Shown here: positions 24,949 to 33,889 of the stretch, piece after piece
How positions within the stretch are numbered: the stretch's first letter is position 1
Layout of the letters: each line of letters opens with the position of its first letter
NCBI RefSeq assembly: GCF_012911975.1
Contig: NZ_SMDQ01000054.1
Coordinates: forward strand, 1-40,714
Origin: Nodosilinea sp. P-1105
GTDB taxonomy: Bacteria; Cyanobacteriota; Cyanobacteriia; Phormidesmidales; Phormidesmidaceae
Length of the DNA: 40,714 nucleotides
Direction of reading: 5' to 3'
Notes under the pieces: model-generated
What the model was told of the DNA's origin: nothing
The model's database searches: none
What the model saw: the letters and a program-made list of their open reading frames with translations, nothing else
Position numbers and translations under genes: made by a program

Positions 24949-26510
24949 CGCCCCGACTGGATGTAATCCAAAATCCCCTGGGCGATCGCCTGTCCCATCT
25001 GAGCCTGCCACTGGGGATCCCGTAACTTAGGCGCATCCGTCGCCCCGGTCACAAAGCCAATTTCGATCAGGGCGGCGGGCATAGAGGTGCGGCGCAGCAC
25101 AAAGAAGCGAGCCTGCTTCACACCGCGATCGTTCATCGGCACGGTGCCCAGGACCCGTCGATGCAGCACCGAGGCCAGGCGATGTCCGGCATCGGAAAAA
25201 TAGTAGGTTTCCAGGCCATTCACCTCGGGCCGCTGCATACTGATGGCATTGGCGTGGATGCTGACAAAAATGGTGGCGTTGGCGGACTCGGCCATATCCA
25301 CCCGGGGTTGGAGGTCCAGGGTTTGGTCGCTCTGGCGGGTCATTTGAACCGCAATCCCTTGGGCCCGCAGGGCATTAGCCGTGTGATGGGAGACGGCCAA
25401 CACCACATCTTTTTCCCGCAGGCCACCGATGCCCACGGCCCCTGGGTCGGCTCCCCCATGGCCTGGATCGAGCATCACTACGATGCGATCGCGGCTGGGT
25501 TGAGTTGGAGCAGGCTGTTGGGGGGCTGGGGAAGCGGCGATCGCCGCTGGGGGGGGGGCCGCCTGGGCAGGCTGGGTCTGGGCCGAGTTAAACATCGGCA
25601 ACACAACGGTAGTGGGAGCCGTAGCAATCTGACTAGCCGGCATACCCACCGGAGTTAGCCAAATACCACCGGAGACTAAAGAGACCTGCCAATCAGGGCT
25701 GGCGGCGTCCAAATTCAAGATCAGGCGCACCGCCGGTGGATTGGTGGAAAACTGAGTCACCGCCCAGTGGTGGATACCATAACGCCCCTGGGGCAACGAC
25801 TGGGGGCTTAACCCCTGAGGAATGGCGGCATCCAATAAATCAATCACCAACTGCCGCACCTGCTGTTCGTTGCGGGTACGGTACACCTGAATCTGGGGTG
25901 CAGCCCCCTGCATGGGTACAAAAAATCCCTCCTGGGTCACCTGCACCCCCTGCACCACCGTCGCAGAGCGAGAGACCGGGGCATGGGTGACCTGGTTACG
26001 GCTTAACAGCGGCGGTAAGGCGCTAGCCGGATCAGCCGCAGACGAACGGCTAGGGGAAGATGGCGGTGGGGGTGAGGCCTTAGGGGCAGCCGTCTGGATC
26101 GCACTGGGCAGCTGCACCACCCACTGGTGGCTGGTCATCCCCCATACTTTTACCTGGTGTGGGTCTAAGCTATAGCTGGGATCGAGTTCTAGGACCATGC
26201 GAGTGGTGCGAGCGTCCGCCTGCATCACCCGTACCGCCGTAACCGCCCCGCCAATGAACTGGTTCCCCACCGCTTCGTCAGTCACAATGCCTGGTAGGTC
26301 AATCACCAGCCGCTTGGGATGTGGCAGCAGGCTCACCTGAGGCTGCACACTGCTGTCTGTCGTAAACATAAACCGGTTTTGGCCAGTGTCAAATTCCCAG
26401 GTTTGCAGCCGCGCTGTAGCCTTAGCGGGCAACCCACCAAACAGGCATACCCCAGCTATGCTGACCATCCCAGTAAAAAGCTGTTTAAGCCGCAATCGCC
26501 TGTTCCCCAT
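24945..26510 (-). CDS. amiC: N-acetylmuramoyl-L-alanine amidase with AMIN domain
   Basis: A 521-residue protein from ATG 26510; an in-frame TTG at 26537 is less likely because it would add a non-hydrophobic lead. The signal peptide is [20 protein letters not shown]. Two AMIN-like modules follow (about residues 30-135 and 185-290), which bind peptidoglycan or septal features, then Pro/Ala-rich linkers. Residues about 340-521 are the amidase_3 zinc domain: MLDPGHGG (H351), REKDVV, VSIHANA and ALIEIGFVT carry the zinc ligands and catalytic Glu. AmiC cuts peptide stems from glycan strands and in filamentous cyanobacteria shapes septal nanopores and cell-cell communication. Confidence 0.95.
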   Translation of the reverse strand: MGNRRLRLKQLFTGMVSIAGVCLFGGLPAKATARLQTWEFDTGQNRFMFTTDSSVQPQVSLLPHPKRLVIDLPGIVTDEAVGNQFIGGAVTAVRVMQADARTTRMVLELDPSYSLDPHQVKVWGMTSHQWVVQLPSAIQTAAPKASPPPPSSPSRSSAADPASALPPLLSRNQVTHAPVSRSATVVQGVQVTQEGFFVPMQGAAPQIQVYRTRNEQQVRQLVIDLLDAAIPQGLSPQSLPQGRYGIHHWAVTQFSTNPPAVRLILNLDAASPDWQVSLVSGGIWLTPVGMPASQIATAPTTVVLPMFNSAQTQPAQAAPPPAAIAASPAPQQPAPTQPSRDRIVVMLDPGHGGADPGAVGIGGLREKDVVLAVSHHTANALRAQGIAVQMTRQSDQTLDLQPRVDMAESANATIFVSIHANAISMQRPEVNGLETYYFSDAGHRLASVLHRRVLGTVPMNDRGVKQARFFVLRRTSMPAALIEIGFVTGATDAPKLRDPQWQAQMGQAIAQGILDYIQSGR

Positions 26511-26665
26511 GCACCACAGCGACCCAGTTGTACCCAAGCCATCCCAGGGCCAGGGCCAGGGGATGCTCTCAGGTATCCGTGTAAGGCGATGTCTGAGACC
26601 ACCAGAGCGTTGCCAGGGCAGACACAGCCCTGGGGAGCACGGTTCCCAAAAACCACCTTAAGCGG

Positions 26666-28120
26666 TCAAATCAACTGAATCGGCTTAGATATTAGCTCAC
26701 TTTCCTCAGCTTGAATCGCAATTAGCTGCTCCAGAGCCTGTTGCAGGTCCTGGGTCAGGGTATCGACAGCGGTTTTCGCCGCCCGCCGGGATTGGCTATA
26801 ATCAGGCCAGCGCTGGCTGATATCCATCGGTTCGCCGATGGCGATGATAGCGTGACGACGACCTAGCTGCGGTCGCCGGGGAATCTTAGTCCCTTTCACC
26901 CGCTCCACCAGGTCAAACAAAATTAGCGTGGTTTCCGCAAATCGCTCAAAGCTGGGGTTATCCCTCACGTAATGGCCACTCACAGCCACAAAACTTTCCA
27001 CCAAGCGCATATGCCGCAAGTGTAGGGTAGCGGCTTCAGCAATCCAGTCCGCTAACCCGCGATCAAAGGCCGAAAGCTGGTTCAGGTCGTCAATATCTTC
27101 TCGGTAGATGTAGGTCCACCCGGCCTCTTCTAGGCGGCGGCAGCGAGTGACCAGGGTGCCGGTGCTGGGCAGGCCAAAAAAGTCTTCTCCTACCTTCAAA
27201 GACACCTCTAACACCTGACTCAACCGCTGGGCCAACCGCGCGGGCTCTGTGTCGGCTTTGGGGTCAGGCTCGGGGGGCCACAAGCTGCCGTAAAACCGCT
27301 GATAAAACCCTTCCATGCGAGCCAGGAGGTGTTGACCCAATGTCCACAACCGCTGGTAGTACTGGTCTATGGTAGCTTGCCCAGGGTAGTCAAAGGACTG
27401 CACCGGTAAGCCACAGTCAGCCTCTAAGCGACCCATCAGACGATCGAGCGCCTGCCAGTCGGGGTTGGGATAAACATAGCGCAACCCCACCGGTAGCAAG
27501 ACAACGGTTTCCGATCGCCCCGCCTTGTGCAAATCCTCCACAGCCCAAAAGGCCATCTGTGCCGTTCCCGGCTCTAGTTCGCTAATCACTTCCCCATGGC
27601 CGTTGGTGGCGCCCTCGGGGGCAATGGTGACCGGAAAGGGGGCATGCAGAATTTGCTGGCGCACTGCTTTCAGAGCTTTAAGATCCAGCCGCCGCCCCCG
27701 ATGCACTGGAATGCCCCCCAGACTGGCAAAAAACCACTTAAGCCAGGACCCCGCCCATAGGGACATGCCCCGGTCGTACATAAAAAAACTGTGGATCGGT
27801 CGTTTGAGGGAAAAGCCACACCGCTGGGCCGTCTGGGGCACCAGCCGAGAAAACAGGTATGACAAACACATGGGGTCATCCACCTGACCGTGGCGAAAGG
27901 CCAGAATAAGCCGAATTTGCCCCGCCTGAAACTGTTGCCAACAGCGAGCTAACACCTCTGGGTTAGGGCAGGTTACTGGCCAGATGCCCGCCGGTAACCA
28001 TGGCCGTAGCCGAATCCGTAAGAGGATCGGCAGCAACAGATAACTGCCCCGCACGACCCAGGCTCGATAGTGGGGCGGAATAAAGCGAAGCGGGGGCTGT
28101 ACCCCAGGGCGATCGGCCAA
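26666..28120 (-). CDS. PlsC-like acyltransferase
   Basis: A 484-residue protein starting at TTG 28120, with AGGAG six bases upstream. It contains the glycerol-phosphate acyltransferase motifs: FRHGQVDDP (H77 and D82, the HX4D catalytic pair), GIPVHRGRRLD (R141, G142) and APEGATN (E169, G170). The family moves acyl chains onto glycerolipid precursors at the membrane. At 484 residues it is about twice the length of plain PlsC; the C-terminal ~230 residues are helical and carry no motif I recognise, a layout seen in cyanobacterial members of unknown acyl acceptor. It faces away from map across a ~260-base divergent promoter region. Confidence 0.88.
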   Translation of the reverse strand: MADRPGVQPPLRFIPPHYRAWVVRGSYLLLPILLRIRLRPWLPAGIWPVTCPNPEVLARCWQQFQAGQIRLILAFRHGQVDDPMCLSYLFSRLVPQTAQRCGFSLKRPIHSFFMYDRGMSLWAGSWLKWFFASLGGIPVHRGRRLDLKALKAVRQQILHAPFPVTIAPEGATNGHGEVISELEPGTAQMAFWAVEDLHKAGRSETVVLLPVGLRYVYPNPDWQALDRLMGRLEADCGLPVQSFDYPGQATIDQYYQRLWTLGQHLLARMEGFYQRFYGSLWPPEPDPKADTEPARLAQRLSQVLEVSLKVGEDFFGLPSTGTLVTRCRRLEEAGWTYIYREDIDDLNQLSAFDRGLADWIAEAATLHLRHMRLVESFVAVSGHYVRDNPSFERFAETTLILFDLVERVKGTKIPRRPQLGRRHAIIAIGEPMDISQRWPDYSQSRRAAKTAVDTLTQDLQQALEQLIAIQAEESELISKPIQLI

Positions 28121-28338
28121 AAGAGACTCCTACGTAGGACACTCCCAATGTATAGCAAAAGGCAAAAGACAGCTTTGCTGGATACTGGCTCAACCCATGA
28201 TCCGGGTACAGGCTATTGTCTATGGTTTAGAAGCTGGAAACATTGCCATTCTTAGCATCTAACTTTTAGAGTTTTTACCAGACTGATACCCGATCTTAGG
28301 GGGTTGCTTCAATTGTCCAGGCGTCAACCGATTACACT

Positions 28339-28346
28339 TATATAAA
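28339..28346 (+). promoter_or_regulatory. TATATAAA, possible -10 element of map
   Basis: TATATAAA lies 31 bases upstream of the map ATG and is the most -10-like sequence in the intergenic region. No good -35 partner at 16-18 bases was found, so this is tentative. Confidence 0.3.
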
Positions 28347-28377
28347 GCGTAAGTTTTGATCCAGTTGCGAATTACCT

Positions 28378-29232
28378 ATGAATTTTCTAGCCAAGCTGAT
28401 TCCCGGTCGGGCCGACCAGGCCACCCTCCCCAAGCGCAGTCGTCGAGTGGGGGGAGTCGAGCTGAAATCTGAAGCAGAGCTAGAAATTATGCGTCAGGCG
28501 GCCCGGATTGTGGCCACTGTGCTCAAAGAAATTGAGGCCATGGCCCAGCCTGGCATGTCCACCGCCGACCTAGATGCTCACGCCGAGCAACGTATCCGCG
28601 CCATGGGAGCGACCCCCAGCTTTAAGGGGTACCACGGTTTTCCCGCCTCCATCTGTGCCTGCATCAATGACCAGGTGGTGCATGGCATCCCCAGCAAACG
28701 TCAGGTTATTCGCCGGGGAGACCTGCTTAAGGTGGATACTGGGGCTTACTATAACGGCTTCCACGGTGACTCTTGCATCACCATTGCCGTGGGGGAGGTG
28801 TCAGCGAAAGCCAAAAAGCTGATGACGGCAGCGGAAGCGGCGCTCTATGCAGGGATTAGTCAAGTGAAACCTGGCAACAGCCTCTTGGATATTGCTGGAG
28901 CGATCGAAGACTGCATCACCAGTTATGGCTTTAGCGTCGTGGAAGATTTTACCGGCCATGGGGTAGGGCGGAACTTACATGAAGCCCCCTCTGTGTTTAA
29001 CTTTCGCACCCGCCAGCTGCCCAATGTGAAGCTGCGCCCTGGGATGACCCTGGCGATTGAGCCCATCCTCAATGCGGGCTCAAAGCAGACCCGTACTTTA
29101 AAAGACCAGTGGACTGTGGTCACGGTGGATCGCTCGTTGTCAGCTCAGTTTGAGCATACGGTGCTGGTCAGCGAAACCGGCTACGAAATTTTGACCGATC
29201 GCAGTCAAGTATCCCTAGCACTGGCTTCGTAA
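28378..29232 (+). CDS. map: Methionine aminopeptidase, type I
   Basis: A 284-residue enzyme that removes the initiator Met from nascent proteins. All five metal ligands are visible: D120 and D131 ([16 protein letters not shown]), H194 (FTGHGVG), E228 (AIEPILN) and E259 (FEHTV). The substrate His of VVHGIPS (H102) is also present. A ~30-residue N-terminal extension ([21 protein letters not shown]...) precedes the core and lacks the Cys-rich SH3-binding segment of eukaryote-like forms. Type Ia core length is normal. Confidence 0.97.
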   Translation: MNFLAKLIPGRADQATLPKRSRRVGGVELKSEAELEIMRQAARIVATVLKEIEAMAQPGMSTADLDAHAEQRIRAMGATPSFKGYHGFPASICACINDQVVHGIPSKRQVIRRGDLLKVDTGAYYNGFHGDSCITIAVGEVSAKAKKLMTAAEAALYAGISQVKPGNSLLDIAGAIEDCITSYGFSVVEDFTGHGVGRNLHEAPSVFNFRTRQLPNVKLRPGMTLAIEPILNAGSKQTRTLKDQWTVVTVDRSLSAQFEHTVLVSETGYEILTDRSQVSLALAS

Positions 29233-29365
29233 GCAGATTTCCCTCGGGTGAAGTACATCGTGGGATCCCTCCTGGGATCTAGAACTCAGCCAAGGCGTAC
29301 CTCACTCCATCGGGAATTGCTACCAAGAAACCGTCCCGCTTTAAACTGTTACCTGATGCCAGCCA

Positions 29366-30355
29366 TTAAACCCTTGCCCTGAGCCGCTCAAGTAGATTGT
29401 CGGGGTCCAAACAGCCGCTTTGACCATGGTTGACGTCTGTCTCTACTTCCAGGGTATAGGCCCGAGGATCTGCAGCTTGGGGGAAAGTATGGGTGCGAAC
29501 CCGATTCATCACCAGGCGGTCTAATTCGCCATAGCCGGAACTCTGTAAAACAACCGGCCGAGCCTGGGTCTCCCCAGCGGGGTTAACCACCGCGCCAATT
29601 TTGGCTGTGCCTGGCGTTTCGGGTAGGCAGGCCCGTTGGTAGTAGGTCACTGAGAGAGTGTCTGGGTAGGCTTGGGGTACCCCATTAACCAGATCGGGGT
29701 GCTGCTGCAGGGCCGTAGTCCACTCGTTCAAGTTGGCTTCGTAGGCGGCTGGGCTAGCTGCTTCAGCATCGTAGACAAACCGCTCTTGAATGGAGGCAAG
29801 TGCCCGCTCAATCTGCGCTTGGGGAAGGTTGAGGCTTTGCCCATGGGCTAGCAGCTGCTCCCCTAGGGAGGTGTCAAACAGGGGTTGACTAGGGGCCGTA
29901 GACGAGGCCGGGGGCGGGGTGTCGGGGGGCTCTGCCAGCGTCGGTTCTGGGGGGGTAGCTGGGGTGGAGTCTGGGGACGAGGTGGCTGGGGGCGCTGCGG
30001 TAGCGGGCGGGGCAGGCTGCGGGGCAGGCGATCGCGCTGGGGCAGCTGCGGGCCGTTGCCTGACTGGGGTTGGAGCCCCTACCTCTGTCGGCGGGGCGGT
30101 TGGGGCAGCTTGGCTGGGGACTGGGCTAACGGGTAAGGGGGGCTCAGTCGAGCGATCGTCGGGGGGCACCCGGGTAATGGTGACACTGTCTTGCTCGGGG
30201 TCGGGCCCAGGCATGACCGCCTGATCAGCGCCACCGATGGGCAACAGTAACAACACCCCATGCAACCCCAGGGACATTAACAACATGGGGGCCCAGAGTA
30301 TTTGCCACAAAGGTTTAGCGGTGTCAGGGGTGGTCGATGGAAAGGGAACAGGCAT
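29366..30355 (-). CDS. TonB-family protein with Pro-rich linker
   Basis: A 329-residue protein. A short cytoplasmic N-terminus is followed by one membrane helix at about residues 18-41 (WAPMLLMSLGLHGVLLLLPIG), then a ~100-residue Pro/Ala/Thr-rich linker (residues about 60-155), a helical part, and a TonB_C-like end (IGAVVNPAGETQARPVVLQSSGYGELDRLVMNRVR...FPQ). This is the TonB architecture, in which energy from ExbB/D would be passed to outer-membrane receptors. The usual YP motif is not seen and no exbB/exbD or receptor gene is nearby. It begins 12 bases after the kinase gene, so the two are probably co-transcribed. Confidence 0.8.
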   Translation of the reverse strand: MPVPFPSTTPDTAKPLWQILWAPMLLMSLGLHGVLLLLPIGGADQAVMPGPDPEQDSVTITRVPPDDRSTEPPLPVSPVPSQAAPTAPPTEVGAPTPVRQRPAAAPARSPAPQPAPPATAAPPATSSPDSTPATPPEPTLAEPPDTPPPASSTAPSQPLFDTSLGEQLLAHGQSLNLPQAQIERALASIQERFVYDAEAASPAAYEANLNEWTTALQQHPDLVNGVPQAYPDTLSVTYYQRACLPETPGTAKIGAVVNPAGETQARPVVLQSSGYGELDRLVMNRVRTHTFPQAADPRAYTLEVETDVNHGQSGCLDPDNLLERLRARV

Positions 30356-30367
30356 ACCAAAATAGCG

Positions 30368-32368
30368 TTAGTTCGACTTGGCTGGTGCTTGGGGACGATT
30401 AATAATGTCGTCGATCACATTGTCCACAGCAGTAGTAAGGCGATAGTTGATGGGATTACTGGCCCGAGAAATGATCACAATTTCGTAGTACCCGGTCTGG
30501 GGTAGCTCACCCGCCCAAGTATTTTGGCTACTGTTGTTCAGCAGATAGGGCACCGCTTCATCGGGCAAGGGCACAAAAAATGAGAGCCGAGTCGAGTCCG
30601 GGGGAGCCTGTAAGTTAAGTCGCATCAACTGTTCGGCACTGAGGTTGAGGATATAGACAGTGCCATGCCCTGGGGATAGGGTTCCCTGCACCTGCTGGCT
30701 AAAGCTATCTGGTTCAAACTGAATCTCACTCAGGATCTCTCCTGTTTCCATGGCGGTCACTTGATCCTGGGCCAGGGCAGACCAAATTTGATCCACTGGG
30801 GTTTCCACAAACCCTTCGGCGGCCCGATCGGGAAAAATCTGGGCGAAGCGGGCGTCGGTCAGATCGTAGAGGGCACGGCTACTGACATACATCTGGTTGA
30901 CCTGACGTTGCCAGCGATCGCGATCGCTGGGGTTATAGCGCCCTAGCCGACTGCGGGCATCGGTGCTCAGGTTAGTCTCCAGCAGGTCGAGATTGGCCTC
31001 GGCGATCGCATCCCATTCTGCTCGTAGAGCTTCGTCCTCGGGTTGGTCGGTGAGGGGATTGCCCTGCCGTTCTGGGTGCTGCTCAAAAAAGAACTGGTCA
31101 GTCAGTTGGGTTAGATAGGTCGGATCAACATTCAGCGCCAGGGCGCGATCGCGAATGGCTTGCTTCCGGGCTTGCTCCGCTTCGCTAAACGCAGGATTCT
31201 CGGTATCGTCTAGGGTGTCTTCACGGTTCACAAACCCTAGCTCCAACGCGGGCAACCACCACCACAGCCCCCCTAACACCGCCACCACCACGAACAGGAC
31301 CCCCAGGGCGGGCCAAAATCCTGATGACGATCGCTTTGGGGGTACCGCCCTGGGGGGTGCGGCCAAGGTGGCCGTAGGATCATAGGTCGGTGGCGGAACC
31401 ACGGCCCTAGTGGGCGGCGGCGGTGGGGGTTCCAGGGGGGGCGGCGGTGTCATCGGCTGCATCCGCACCGGCATGGGCTGATTTAGGCTGGCGGGCATTG
31501 AAGTCGGCTGGGCTAAGTTCAGGGCGGCCATCACCTGTCCGGCGGTGACGTAGCGATCTCGAGGGGTCTGGGCCACCATCCGCTCTAGCACCTGGCGCAC
31601 GGTGGGGGACAAGGACACCTGATCCGGCCAGGTCCAGGACTGGGTGCGCTCGTCATAGAGTTGCTCTGGCTCTTTGCCAGTCAGCAACACCAGGGCGGTC
31701 ATGCCCAGGGCGTACAAGTCAGTGGTGGGGTCAACCCGACCCGTTTCTAGCTGCTCTTCTGGAGCGTAGCCCCCCTCCCCCAGCCGGGTTACCTGCCCCG
31801 AAACCGACTGATAGGGGTCAGGCACCCCCAGCTGGTGGCGCACATTCACCACCAGTTGCTTGACACCGCCAAAGTCAATCAACACCGGACGGCCATCGGC
31901 ATTACGCTGGACCAGGTTATCGGGGGAAATATCCCGATGGACGATGCCAATGCTGTGCAGGTATTGCAGTACCGGCAGCAACTGCATCAGCAGGCGAGTG
32001 ACCTCCGCCTCCGAGAATGGGCCATCATAGGCGATGCGGCGATTCAGCAGCTCACGGTAGGTGGGACCTTCCACATAGTCCTGTACCAAAAATAGACGAC
32101 CCTGGTCCCGCAACAGCTCCCGGAAGCGAGGGATCTGCGGGTGGTTGAGCTGGTAGAGAATGCCTGCTTCCCGCTCGAACAGCATTTGAGCCTTATCTAA
32201 GGCTGGTTTGCCCTCCACCTGGGGGTTAAATTCTTTAAGGACGCAAAGTTCTTGAAACCGATGCACATCCTCGGCCAGGTAGGTGTCGCCAAAGCTGCCC
32301 TGACCCAGCTGCCGCAAGATCCGATAGCGGCCCCCAATTAACCCTTCTCCCTGTTCTGTGCCGTCCAT
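30368..32368 (-). CDS. Ser/Thr protein kinase with extracytoplasmic C-terminal domain
   Basis: A 666-residue protein. Residues about 14-275 are a Hanks-type kinase: LGQGSFGDTYLAED (glycine loop), VLKEF with K44, HRDISPDNLV (D146, N151) and DFGGVK (D165). Pro-rich segments (about 295-340) lead to one membrane helix (about 348-372, FWPALGVLFVVVAVLGGLWWW). The remaining ~290 residues lie outside the cytoplasm: a helical part to about 540, then a beta domain resembling a bacterial pre-peptidase/PPC-type module (GTLSPGHGTVYILNL...TGYYEIVIIS). The receptor-kinase layout suggests a periplasmic signal. It is followed by a TonB-like gene 12 bases downstream. Confidence 0.92.
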   Translation of the reverse strand: MDGTEQGEGLIGGRYRILRQLGQGSFGDTYLAEDVHRFQELCVLKEFNPQVEGKPALDKAQMLFEREAGILYQLNHPQIPRFRELLRDQGRLFLVQDYVEGPTYRELLNRRIAYDGPFSEAEVTRLLMQLLPVLQYLHSIGIVHRDISPDNLVQRNADGRPVLIDFGGVKQLVVNVRHQLGVPDPYQSVSGQVTRLGEGGYAPEEQLETGRVDPTTDLYALGMTALVLLTGKEPEQLYDERTQSWTWPDQVSLSPTVRQVLERMVAQTPRDRYVTAGQVMAALNLAQPTSMPASLNQPMPVRMQPMTPPPPLEPPPPPPTRAVVPPPTYDPTATLAAPPRAVPPKRSSSGFWPALGVLFVVVAVLGGLWWWLPALELGFVNREDTLDDTENPAFSEAEQARKQAIRDRALALNVDPTYLTQLTDQFFFEQHPERQGNPLTDQPEDEALRAEWDAIAEANLDLLETNLSTDARSRLGRYNPSDRDRWQRQVNQMYVSSRALYDLTDARFAQIFPDRAAEGFVETPVDQIWSALAQDQVTAMETGEILSEIQFEPDSFSQQVQGTLSPGHGTVYILNLSAEQLMRLNLQAPPDSTRLSFFVPLPDEAVPYLLNNSSQNTWAGELPQTGYYEIVIISRASNPINYRLTTAVDNVIDDIINRPQAPAKSN

Positions 32369-32712
32369 AACGTTGTGTTGCTAACCCTAGCGGTTGTCAA
32401 TAAACCAGATCCAAGTCCAGACCGAAACCAGATCCAAGTCCAGACCTGGAGTTCTGCCTGTGGAAAACTCCCGATCCCGAGCTGGACTTGGTATAGATCT
32501 TAAACAGCCCTGTCACAAATTAGCGCCATCCTACACTACCTTGTGAACGGCTAATGTTGAGTCGCCTCAACCCACAACCCGGAACGTTTCTGAACGGCCC
32601 TCGGTCAAGCAGATGCATGCTTGGTTTTGCTAAGACTGCGATCGCTAAGCCGAAGGCAGTTGGTTACAGCAACGTTTTGGGGGTGGGTTTTTCCATAGGA
32701 CAACACCCATTG
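32369..32712. other. Intergenic region with CCAAGTCCAG repeat
   Basis: It contains the repeat copy at 32411-32491 and the probable promoters of the kinase and of the small gene at 32713. A frame open from 32554 continues into that small gene, but its first 53 codons have no recognisable features. Confidence 0.5.
32411..32491 (+). repeat. Palindromic intergenic repeat (CCAAGTCCAG family) with duplicated left arm
   Basis: A full element (CCAAGTCCAG at 32434-32443 to CTGGACTTGG at 32482-32491) with perfect 10-base arms. An extra copy of the left arm and its lead-in (ACCAGATCCAAGTCCAGACC) sits 23 bases upstream at about 32404-32423. The inner stem CTGGAGTT is kept but its partner is mutated (AACTCCCG). 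Confidence 0.85.
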
Positions 32713-32934
32713 ATGGCAGCGCATACAACCGTTAGACAACCGTCACCCCGATGCCACCGCTATGGAGAGAGGGTAACCATTAATTTCCAGTCTGATGGGG
32801 CGTTAATGGTGTCTAGTCGGTGTGTTTTCCCGCTGCAAGTCATTGATTTGGGAAAAAACGCGTCCAACATCAAACAGTTGTTGGACGCCGTCGAACAGCA
32901 GGTCTTACCGCAGTCACTGTCAAAAACCAGCTAA
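32713..32934 (+). CDS. Small protein of unknown function
   Basis: A 73-residue protein if started at ATG 32713; a longer frame opens at 32554. The C-terminal half (VTINFQSDGALMVSSRCVFPLQVIDLGKNASNIKQLLDAVEQQVLPQ) reads like folded protein with a strand pair and a helix, but I recognise no family. ATAGGA (32694-32699) is a poor and distant ribosome-binding site. It sits just upstream of a ketopantoate-reductase remnant. It may be a real short gene or the 3' part of a decayed one. Confidence 0.45.
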   Translation: MAAHTTVRQPSPRCHRYGERVTINFQSDGALMVSSRCVFPLQVIDLGKNASNIKQLLDAVEQQVLPQSLSKTS

Positions 32935-33015
32935 TTAGCGCTATTTCCCAGTCTTGATCAGCTTTAACTGGGGTGGATGCTTCACTAATTCAGTGCTATA
33001 GCGAGGAGCTCAACG

Positions 33016-33231
33016 ATGAAAATTTTAGGGTTTGGCGCTGGTGTACTCGGCAGCCTATATGCTGCTCGCCTCCAGGAAGCTGGTCATGAGGTAGCGTTGT
33101 TAGCTCTGGGGCAACGTTATGCAAAACCCACATCGTTACGCTTTACAGCCCAGTGTCAGCTAGAGCCTGACAAAAGTCCAGCAGTTGTTGGAGCTTGTCA
33201 CCCAACTGCCGCTGTCGCTGCTGAGCGGTGA
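33016..33231 (+). pseudogene. Remnant of a ketopantoate-reductase-like gene
   Basis: The frame opens with MKILGFGAGVLGSLYAARL, followed by EAGHEVALLALGQRYA. This is the N-terminal Rossmann strand-helix of ketopantoate reductase/ApbA-type dehydrogenases, including the GxGxxG dinucleotide motif (G7, G9, G12). Homology stops at about residue 37 (near 33126). The remaining ~34 codons are unrelated and lie opposite the 3' end of patD. A full family member would be about 300 residues. A good ribosome-binding site (GAGGAG, 33002-33007) is still in place, so a short peptide could be made. The rest of the gene is absent, and a deletion or insertion brought patD next to the break. Confidence 0.8.
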
Positions 33232-33487
33232 CCGACTGCCGGGCCGCCTGCAAAAACGCCACATCCATTCCCAGCAGGCGAAAGGTGCGGTTCATCTCAG
33301 TCAGAATGGGCTGAAGATTGGGGGCGGCATCGGCGCGATCGCCCAGGGGGAGCACCTGGGTTTGAAACTGCTGCTGGGCTTCCAGAAAGCGCTGCTGCAA
33401 CAATTGGCTGTCGGGGTTAGCCTGTTGCCCCAGCGATCTCAGCTGATTCAGCCGGGTTTGTAAGGTTTGAATTAAATCTATCGCCAT
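33143..33487 (-). CDS. patD: PatD-family heterocyst frequency control protein
   Basis: A 114-residue helical protein from ATG 33487 (a TTG at 33508 is in frame). The C-terminal half has the segment characteristic of the PatD family: TEMNRTFRLLGMDVAFLQAARQ followed by TAQQRQRQLGDKLQQLLDFCQAL. In Anabaena PatD is an NtcA-regulated factor that tunes heterocyst frequency; relatives occur in filamentous species that may not form heterocysts. No clear GTA-N8-TAC NtcA site was found upstream. Its 3' end lies against the ketopantoate-reductase remnant. Small size and lack of any signal sequence suggest a cytoplasmic protein. Confidence 0.82.
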   Translation of the reverse strand: MAIDLIQTLQTRLNQLRSLGQQANPDSQLLQQRFLEAQQQFQTQVLPLGDRADAAPNLQPILTEMNRTFRLLGMDVAFLQAARQSVTAQQRQRQLGDKLQQLLDFCQALADTGL

Positions 33488-33889
33488 AAACGCGGGGATC
33501 AGTAACAATTTGGCTTAAAGGTTCACGCTCCTGGAAACAAATGTTAAGGTTAATGAATAACTGTCTTTCAACTAATGCCCCTCAATAAGCATTTGTTGCG
33601 GCTTAACTAACCACAGAAACATTTTCTCTGGTTATGGTGTAGTTTATCTCTATCTTGAATACCTGACATCTGACACAGAACATTTGTACGATCTGTGCTT
33701 AGGTTTCATACCACTACTCTTTTTTTAGAGTGATTTAAGCGTAAGTTGACTCCTCTTTCGAGGCTAGGTTTCTGGCACCCATAACCTGGTACCCACAGCA
33801 AGGGTACCGCCATCTGGTCAATTCAGCATCGAGGTCAATGCTCTGCCAAGACTGATACTATTTCACCCTAAGTTCTTTCGTCGCATCCT
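33488..33889. other. Divergent promoter region of patD and rsh
   Basis: A 400-base AT-rich gap with no gene. ACTCT-TTTTTT-AGAGT (about 33716-33731) is a small hairpin with a T-rich loop. GGTACC occurs twice (about 33790 and 33804). No known regulator site was recognised. Confidence 0.45.

Noticed and set aside
29885-30224. Gly/Arg-rich plus-strand frames opposite the TonB-like gene
   Set aside because: They are the antisense of its Pro/Ala-rich linker.
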